Shown here piece by piece: positions 57,124 to 64,000 of a stretch of DNA of 64,000 nt. Origin of the DNA: Antilocapra americana (lineage: Eukaryota; Chordata; Mammalia; Artiodactyla; Antilocapridae); assembly GCA_007570785.1 (NCBI GenBank), contig ML660210.1, forward strand, positions 1,346,027-1,410,026, written 5' to 3'. The notes under the pieces are model-generated. The model did no database searches. It was not told the origin of the DNA and saw nothing but the letters and a program-made list of their open reading frames with translations. Both the position numbers and the translations under genes were made by a program. The stretch's first letter is position 1. Each line of letters begins with the position of its first letter.

Positions 57124-57892
57124 CAAGCAGGGATCACCTTGCCTGGATAAGGTGGGTGGTTTCAATCAGCAGTTCCCTCACAGTACAAGGTCATTAGCAA
57201 CCTGTGCACTTTTTTTTTTTTAATGCCTGCTTTGCAGCTTTCATGGTCAGAGTTTCTTATTCAGATGCTATTAATTCAAAGTATTTGCTTTAGATTTTCC
57301 TCTTTCCATCATGGCCTCATTAAGAGCATGACAAGGAAGTGGCTTTGCCTTCTGACCAATGCCTATACTTGAGGACGACCTCCTTGGACCAACCCTGTCT
57401 TTTCTACCTCACTATTATAGTGTTTCTAAATTAATAGTAGGAAAATATAGAAAGAATTTCTCCTTTTAGTTCATCTTGCCCTAATAGTGCAATTAATGTT
57501 TGTCTGTGATTCTTTCTTCCTTTAATTTTTTTGTGTCAATGTGTGTATTCTCACTGGGCTGTGCCAGACAAAGATAATAATTACAGAATCTCAAAGCCTT
57601 AAGTGAGCAATGCAATAACTCCTAAAAATCATCTTGCAACCTGGAGAAACATGCTCTTTATTGATTCCCCTACATTTTTCAGGATCATAATTTCCAGGCA
57701 TAGCCCAGTTGTCTTGTCACTAACTTTTCTCCATGCCATCCTTTCGCTACCAGCCTCCCATGTCCTGTGAGAGCTTTTTCTTCTCATACAACAACCTACA
57801 TCTCTCACTAGTCTCTGAATAATGTATGCTGATACCAGGCACCCTTTACATGCAGCCTTCGTTGCATTGCTCACAGCAGCAGAGGGTAGTGA
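57124..57892. other. Unassigned DNA
   Basis: No gene. T-run at about 57209-57220. The 90-codon minus frame at 57629-57901 has no motif. Confidence 0.45.
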
Positions 57893-58091
57893 AAAGATCA
57901 TGAACTTTAGAAGTAGACAGGTCTAGGAGCCATACTCTGCTTCACAATTACTAGTTGTGTGTGATCTTTTGAAAATGACTTAACTCTCAAACTTTACTTT
58001 TCTCATTCCCAAGATGGAGACAAAAATGCTGCCTCATAACTTTGTAATGAGAAAGAAATATTTGAAAAGGACACATAATATCAGGCATAGA
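57893..58091 (+). repeat. MIR SINE
   Basis: The MIR order is clear: 'tgaactttagaagtagacaggtctagg' then 'cacaattactagttgtgtgtgatcttttgaaaatgacttaactctc' then 'ttctcattcccaagatggagacaaaaatgctgcctcataactttgtaatgag'. An ancient tRNA-derived SINE. Confidence 0.82.
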
Positions 58092-58542
58092 GAAAAATCA
58101 TTGTCCCCCTTTCCCTTTGTTCATTATTTCCTTAACATCCATGCTACATGACACACTACATCTGCCACCAAGTGTGTTGGGTTAAAAGACATGGTGTTTA
58201 CCATCAAAAAACTCACAGGCTAGTGAAGAGATAACAAAAAAATAGACAACCACCAGCAATGTGGAAATGTCTATTCAGTAAGTAAGACTATTGCATTATG
58301 CTTATTCAGGAAATGTGTGAAAATACTGAGAAGATTCAAGAATTTTTTTTTTTTTTTTTTTTAGTTTTCCAATAGACAGTGGGTCCAGAGGTTTTAGCAT
58401 GAGCAGTCTATGACAGTCAAAGAGAGATGATGACAAAACATAGGATCTTAGAAGGACTGAACTTTATTTTATTCAGAATGAATCTTGAGAAATCCAAAGA
58501 AAATCCCTGTCTTATAGAATTAAGAAGGGGCCTTGTATTCAA
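58092..58542. other. Unassigned DNA with poly(T)
   Basis: T20 at 58343-58362. The stretch 58170-58260 hints at an old repeat ('gtgtttaccatcaaaaaactcacaggctagtgaag') but is not assignable. Confidence 0.4.
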
Positions 58543-58746
58543 GGGCTTCCCTGGTGGCTCAGATGGCAAATAATCTGCCTGCAGTTTGTGAGACCCATAT
58601 TCAATCCTTGTGTCTGGAAGATCCCCTGGATAATGGAATGGCTACCCACTCCAGTATTCGTGCCTGGAGAATTCTATGGGCAGAGGAGCCTGACAAGCTA
58701 CAGTCCACGGGGCAGCAAGATTTGGACATGACTGAGTGGCTAACAC
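58543..58746 (+). mobile_element. Bov-tA SINE
   Basis: Complete plus-strand Bov-tA; head nearly consensus ('gggcttccctggtggctcagatggcaaataatctgcctgc'). No TSD found. Confidence 0.94.
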
Positions 58747-60755
58747 TTTTCCCCTGCAGCCCTCACTCCACTTCAGTTCATAAAATTGCCAGAACCTCTT
58801 GTTTGATCCTCTCAACAGTGAGATGCACCCCCCATGTTTCCACTGATCCACCAGACCCTAGATCAGTGAGCTCTTCTGGGGCAGAAGGGGTGGGTGGGTA
58901 AAATAGGTCAAGTTGTTCTGGTTTTAGAATCTTGCTTATACCCTCATAGTTTACAATTAACTCTTTCATATTTGACTTATTACCTTAATTACTCCAGCAT
59001 CAGTTGAGCTACTGGCATAAACAAAAAATATTAGAGATAATAAACTTGTCAGTGCAGTAAAAATCTTTAATGTGTGTAAGTAAATACAAAGAAAGAAAAC
59101 TGTAACTCATACTGAAAACATATGAATGAATGTTTTCATTCATTTACCAATTGATACCATTATAATCTCAGTATTGGTAAAAGTAACAATCCTTTCTAAA
59201 TAAAGCTAAAAATTCTATACAGTCTCAATCAATATTCTAACCCTCTCCAAAGTTCAGTTGAATAGGGAGGGCTCAAACAAGGTCAAAGCAATTTCAAGAA
59301 AAATATAATGATATTCAAAATTGCAATCCATAAAATTTTCAATGATCCCTAGTTATGGATTATGATGATTTATTTTGTATATTTATTGTTAAATACCTTT
59401 TATGTTCTAAATTCCAATGACAAGGTGTGCTTCATATTTTTACACAGGGATAAAAAGTAATATTGCTTCCCTAGAGGGTAATTATTATCCTTTTTAGTGT
59501 ACAGTTGTTTATTCAGAATTCTCTTTACTAGAGTCTCAAATAGCATGTCTATAAATCACACAAGCAGTGATAATTGATTTTTATGGTGATGAGTTAGTTA
59601 TTGTGACATGTTGAAGAACTTCTTAATGATTAAAGACACAAAATGATTAGATTACTTTTAGTGTTTAAGTATTTAACACCATTTATCTTTTTGGGGGTAC
59701 AATATATCATTCATAGAGATGTCCATGTCCCTCTTGCCTGGGAAAGGCAGGTTAAACATCCATTGTATCAGCATATGTTGGATTGAAACCGATCTTCTTT
59801 CTCTCTAATGGCTTCATCTGTGTCATATTTTAAAAGCATGGGTCTGGATAGTAGCTGAATCCATTCTGATCATGTCCAGAGTTAGGAAGCCAGTATCTTT
59901 TACACTTGTTTCCCTATGCATCTGCCTCCATGCCTCCTTCCTTCCCAAAATATCTCTCAAAAATTTAGGATAGTATTTCTAAAATAAGTTTTAGTGTGGG
60001 GCAATGTTTTTTTGTATCTCTTTAATTCACTTTGATGAGACTTATATATTAAAATAATATACTATGGTGCTTAAAATATTTAAAAATTGTTACTGTGCTT
60101 TGCAGAATTTATTTATTATAATTAAAGCAGCACAAAGTTATGAGATACTTTTAATTTTAGGGAGATTTTAAAAGATAAGCAGAGTAGTGAAAAAAAATTG
60201 TAAGGGGTGATGGAAAGCAGGGACAGAGACGGAGTAAGTAGAGAAAATGGCTTATATTCTAGGATAATAGAGAAACTTTATGGACTCTATAAGCAAAAAT
60301 CATAAAGAGACAGGGAGTTTACAATGGACTTGTCTTTGGATAATTGTTTGAGTTTTTGATTGAAATCACCAGGGAAGCTGAGCTGAGTGAGTTAAATGTA
60401 GCTACCATATTAGAGATGAAAGGCTTAGTCTGCATATATTTAACATCATTTACTAATGATTCAGATGGATTGCATGAAGCTAAAACAATTTCAAAGTATC
60501 AATGGACAGTAAGGGGTTATGTGTCATTGAAAGGGACACATGTTCTTTTTAAATACAGAAATGATAATTAGGAATTACTGGAGATGGACAATTTTGTAAT
60601 TGTATACTTTTTGTATGCAAATTGCATTTTAAAGAGCAAAATTTCTCAAACATTTATTTGTTAGTTTTGATCCTAATTGGTTTATTTCATTGTTTTAAGA
60701 AGGGGATTTACATACTCTAAAATTGTTTTCTAAATGAAAAGCCAGCTTTGTGTTA
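58747..60755. other. Unassigned DNA, 2.0 kb
   Basis: No gene or clear repeat. The 75-codon plus frame at 60344-60571 (contains MKGLVCIYLTSFTNDSDGL) has no recognised domain and no splice context I can support. Confidence 0.45.
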
Positions 60756-60970
60756 AAAGCACTGACTCTGAAATCATTCCACTTGAGTTGAATGCCTGGC
60801 TTTGGTGGTTGTCCACATTTATGAACCTTGAGCAAATTAACAATTTGTGTGCCTGGGGGTGGTGATCCTTATCATGGGATTAATATTAGTATCTAGCTCA
60901 ACAAGTTGTCATGAGGTTTAAATAGTCAACTGTGTTCAAAGTTTCCTTGGTTTTATATATTTATGGTTTG
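60756..60970 (+). repeat. MIR SINE
   Basis: 'aagcactgactctgaaatcattccacttgagttgaatgcctggctt' then 'tgaaccttgagcaaattaacaa' then 'gggattaatattagtatctagctcaacaagttgtcatgaggtttaaatag' follow the MIR consensus order over its length. Confidence 0.85.
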
Positions 60971-61101
60971 GCAAAATTTTAATCATGTAGATAATTTAAA
61001 GATGTATTGGTGATTGCTACGAAATTCATATAACTGTCATTTCCTTACTATGCATTTGTTTCCTGACTTATTTTGTTTTTATATCATAGCATTTTGCTTT
61101 T

Positions 61102-61320
61102 GGGGCTTCCCTGGTGGCTCAGCAGTAAAGAATCAACCTGCAATGTGGGAGTTGCAAGAGATGCAGGTTTGATACCTGGGTCTGGAAGATCCCGAGAGAT
61201 GAAGTCAAGGTGACCCTCTTCAGTATTCTTGCCTGGGGAATACCAGATAGAGGAGCCTGGTAGTCTATAGTTCATAGGGTTGCAAAGAGTTCAACATGAC
61301 TGAAGAGACTTAGCACATAT
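61102..61320 (+). mobile_element. Bov-tA SINE
   Basis: Complete plus-strand copy flanked by a 13-bp TSD with one mismatch: gcattttgctttt (61089-61101) and gcatcttgctttt (61321-61333). Confidence 0.95.
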
Positions 61321-61441
61321 GCATCTTGCTTTTAGGATCAATTTGTGTTGCATACACTGATAATGACATAAATAATAGTTTTATCTTATTTCAGTATTTC
61401 CATAAAGTTAATATAAATAGTAATTTCTATTGTTAATATTT

Positions 61442-61730
61442 GTTATTTTAATTTTGGCTATGCTGAGTCTTCACAGCTGTACAGGTTTACTCTAGTTGTG
61501 AATGGGGGGGAACTCTTTAGTTGTGGTGGCTTCTCTTGTTGTTCAGCATGGTCTCTAGGGCACTCAGGCTTCAGTATTTGCAGCATGGTAGCTCAGTAAT
61601 TATGGCTCCCGGACTTAAAGTCCAGGATCAATAGTTGTGGCTCTTGGGATCTTCCTAGACCAGGAATCAAATGTGTCTCCCACATTGGCAGGTGGATTCT
61701 TCACCACTCAGCCACCTATCACCTTACCAC
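61442..61730 (-). mobile_element. CHR-type SINE, near full length
   Basis: Reverse complement: T-rich start 'attttaattttggctatgctgagtcttcacagctgtacagg', 'ggcttctcttgttgttcagcatggtctctaggg', 'cacattggcaggtggattcttcaccactcagccacc' head at the right. Possible TSD taatattt at 61434-61441 and 61731-61738. This family is shared with whales and hippos and is older than Bov-tA. Confidence 0.85.
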
Positions 61731-61738
61731 TAATATTT

Positions 61739-62369
61739 AAGGCTGAGATTTTGAATATATGTAAAAGTGGTTTATTTACCACATTCATAATAAAAATCAT
61801 AGAATTTGATCAAAGCATATGAATGTTCAGTATCTTACTAGGTGTAATTACCTATACTATTTAAATGACTATCATTTAGACCATATGTCTCCTATGTCTG
61901 ACTCTCTGCTTTAGAGGAAATTAATCAGATGAGATGAATTAAATATTGCATGAATGCTTCTATAAAGAAAAGCTATGCCTTTAGTCTCAGTAGGCTTGTA
62001 GCTATATATGTGTAGCTAGTTTTCATGCTTTCCCAACATTCAAACACATGATACCTTTCCAACTAGATATCTGTATTACTGCTTTATCTCAAGCACCCAC
62101 ATTACTTATTTGATCTTCTAGGTATACTTCATGTGCTAGGTATGCTTCTGTAATGGCCCACAATGACGGCTGTTTCCTAGAACTGACAAACTGTAAACTA
62201 CCCCCTTAAATTGAGGAACTGATATATAAAGATGAAAGTTATGTGTCATTTCATGATTAGATTATAAATGTTATGAAGTCTGTCTTGCAGCCAGACTTTA
62301 TTAACTTTTCATCTTATAGCTTTGATGAAGCAGATTGTCACATTTGAGAGATCATGATATATGAAACCA
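61739..62369. other. Unassigned DNA
   Basis: Possibly includes the diverged left part of the LTR that follows; no gene. Confidence 0.4.
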
Positions 62370-62610
62370 AGGATGGCCTCTGCCCAACCACCCACCAGGA
62401 AGTGAATGCTGTCAACAACCACTAGGTGTACCTAGAAGGGGATCTTTCCCTGTTTGAGCCTTCAGATGAGACTGCAGAACTGAGGCCAATGCTTAAGTTA
62501 TGTCCATGGCTAACTTTCTGAATCACAGAAACTATGAAATGATAAATGTATGTTGTTTTAAGTCATTAATTCCTGCATCAATTTGTAACACAGCAGCAGA
62601 CAATAATACA
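62370..62610 (+). mobile_element. MLT1-like MaLR LTR, 3' part
   Basis: 'cagatgagactgcagaactgagg', 'acagaaactatgaaatgataaatgtatgttgttttaagtcattaa', 'tttgtaacacagcagcagacaataataca' are the MLT1 3' end, with a polyadenylation-like 'gataaatg'. A fossil without coding sequence. Confidence 0.78.
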
Positions 62611-64000
62611 CTGTGCCACACATAAACAACAACAACACTAATAATAATATAAGGATAAGAATGAGAATATACCCTAATGTCATTAAGTCAAACTGTTTCC
62701 TTAGTATGGAAAGGTACTTTGTAGTTTTGTCAGTATAAATTCAACTCCAATCATAATTCATCAATATTTATTATTAATTATCTATGGAAGCAAACACAAA
62801 TACATTTTCTATACATTATAAGTTGTATAGAAGTTACCTATGTAGAAAAGATCCTGTTTTCATTTGGGGGATTTTTTTTCACAAAATAATTTGGATTAGG
62901 CTTAAAATAATTACTCAAAAGAAGATTTTGCTTAAGACACATGGTAATTTTCCTCTTATTTCACTTTGTAGGCACATAGAAAATTACAGTGTTCCAAGGA
63001 CTTTCCCAGTAACACTTCTCAAATGTAATTATATAATAGAAATTACATATGAATACTGTTAAGTTCAGCCATGACCTAGTCACCCTAGTTGAGAACCAGA
63101 ATAGCAGCATCACTTTGAAGTTTTCTGACTGCTCCTCTTAATTATATCTCGGTTGTGAATTTTATGGTTATCATCTTACTTTAAAAAGAATTTGTGACAG
63201 AGGTCTATAATCCTCAGATGTATTTTCTATGATGAATATGCATAAATTAATAAAAAGCCAGTTTATATGACTGGCCTACAAAAACTGACTACATGGAAAA
63301 TTAATGAAATATACTCTTCAGACATCACAGGTAAAAAAAAAAAATCTGCATAATATTTATCACAGTGTCAGTATAGACATAATTTAATATTTTATATCAG
63401 AGGGGAGATAAAGGACAACTGTAGCTGCTCGTTCTGCTTTATTACAATGAATTTCCAATAAAAATCTCCCAATACTATGACTACAGTAAATCATGAGGGG
63501 AAACACCTAGAAAATACTTTAGAAATAGTCATTAAACATTTTAATGTGTCATATACCTTTGAAGATCTTCCTAGCTGGTTCAGTGTGTAAAGACTCCACC
63601 TGCAATGGTATTATTTTAGTGTCGTTTGAGTTGTGCAGTTTTTAATATATTGCAATTGTATATTAGCTGCAATCACCTTTTTACTGAGAACTGATCGACA
63701 ATTTAAGAGAAACAAGCTGCATGCAGAAGCTTCAATAGATATCATGTTTACATATTCATAAGAAAGATACAAAGCAGGAAACTAAATAGCATATATAACA
63801 ACAAGATATGCAGATATCTTGTGGCTCCCAGGCAGAATTTTGTTGGCCTGGAGATAAGCATTGTCAAGAAAGAGAGGTCTGAGTGTGTGCAGACAGCCTC
63901 TCCATGGAAACCACCAGTACTAGGTTCTTTTGTCTTGAATATCTTGTTAATCATATAGCCCTTAGGCACACTGGCCTGAGCCCATTCTCTGAGTCAGCTG
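62611..64000. other. Unassigned DNA
   Basis: No gene. A 43-bp piece at 63563-63605 ('cttcctagctggttcagtgtgtaaagactccacctgcaatg') resembles the head of a Bov-tA SINE and is probably a truncated copy. Frames at 62784-63062 and 63748-63969 show no motif. Confidence 0.45.

Noticed and set aside
58543..58620. tRNA-like heads of Bov-tA copies as tRNA genes
   Set aside because: They are followed by SINE bodies and BovB-like ends and lack a complete tRNA fold.

Overview
The window is mammalian nuclear DNA from a bovid ruminant (cattle, sheep or goat group). The evidence is the repeat families: RTE-type BovB LINEs, tRNA-Glu-headed Bov-tA SINEs, dimeric BOV-A2 SINEs with CTG/CAG-repeat ends, ruminant L1 elements with their own 3' UTR, and CHR-type cetartiodactyl SINEs. 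The species cannot be told from repeats alone. The DNA is AT-rich. I found no exon, splice-bounded coding segment, tRNA, rRNA or CRISPR array that I could defend, so it reads as intergenic DNA or intron. All recognisable long coding sequence belongs to retrotransposons.

Layout. 1-10 kb: sparse old repeats, a 270-bp L1 3' tail with a perfect 11-bp target-site duplication (TSD), two truncated minus-strand BovB copies (about 2.0 and 1.1 kb), scattered Bov-tA and BOV-A2 SINEs, and a short interstitial telomere-like tract. 10-16.7 kb: a near-complete plus-strand L1 (5.4 kb, intact ORF1, ORF2 with one frameshift and four stops) inserted inside a minus-strand BovB and bounded by a 14-bp TSD. 16.7-29 kb: mostly unassigned AT-rich DNA with SINEs, MIR/L2-like remnants, old L1 pieces, microsatellites, and a 5'-truncated young L1 with a perfect 11-bp TSD and a possible short 3' transduction. 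29-36.4 kb: a plus-strand BovB with recognisable reverse transcriptase, a GC-richer unclassified block near 31.1-31.8 kb, old L1, BOV-A2 and another TSD-flanked BovB. 37-47 kb: a layered minus-strand L1 (39.5-43.3 kb) carrying a BovB, a Bov-tA and a CHR SINE, then a MaLR LTR and a layered plus-strand L1. 47.4-54.8 kb: a second nested structure, a 6.6-kb minus-strand L1 with a long 5' UTR inside a 0.7-kb BovB whose own outer 9-bp TSD survives. 55-64 kb: a solo MLT2-like ERVL LTR, another BovB with an internal ~100-bp duplication, two good MIRs, SINEs, an MLT1-like LTR end and unassigned DNA.

How the parts relate. L1 supplies the endonuclease and reverse transcriptase that mobilise L1 copies. 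BovB is the partner whose 3' end the Bov-tA and BOV-A2 SINEs share. Nesting gives a relative chronology: old L1/L2/MIR, then BovB, then SINEs and ruminant L1 on top. I found no evidence of an undescribed biological system. The items most worth checking are the two L1-in-BovB nests, the possible 3' transduction at 23.7-24.0 kb, the unclassified blocks near 26.7-27.6 kb and 31.1-31.8 kb, and the telomere-like tract at 8.1 kb.
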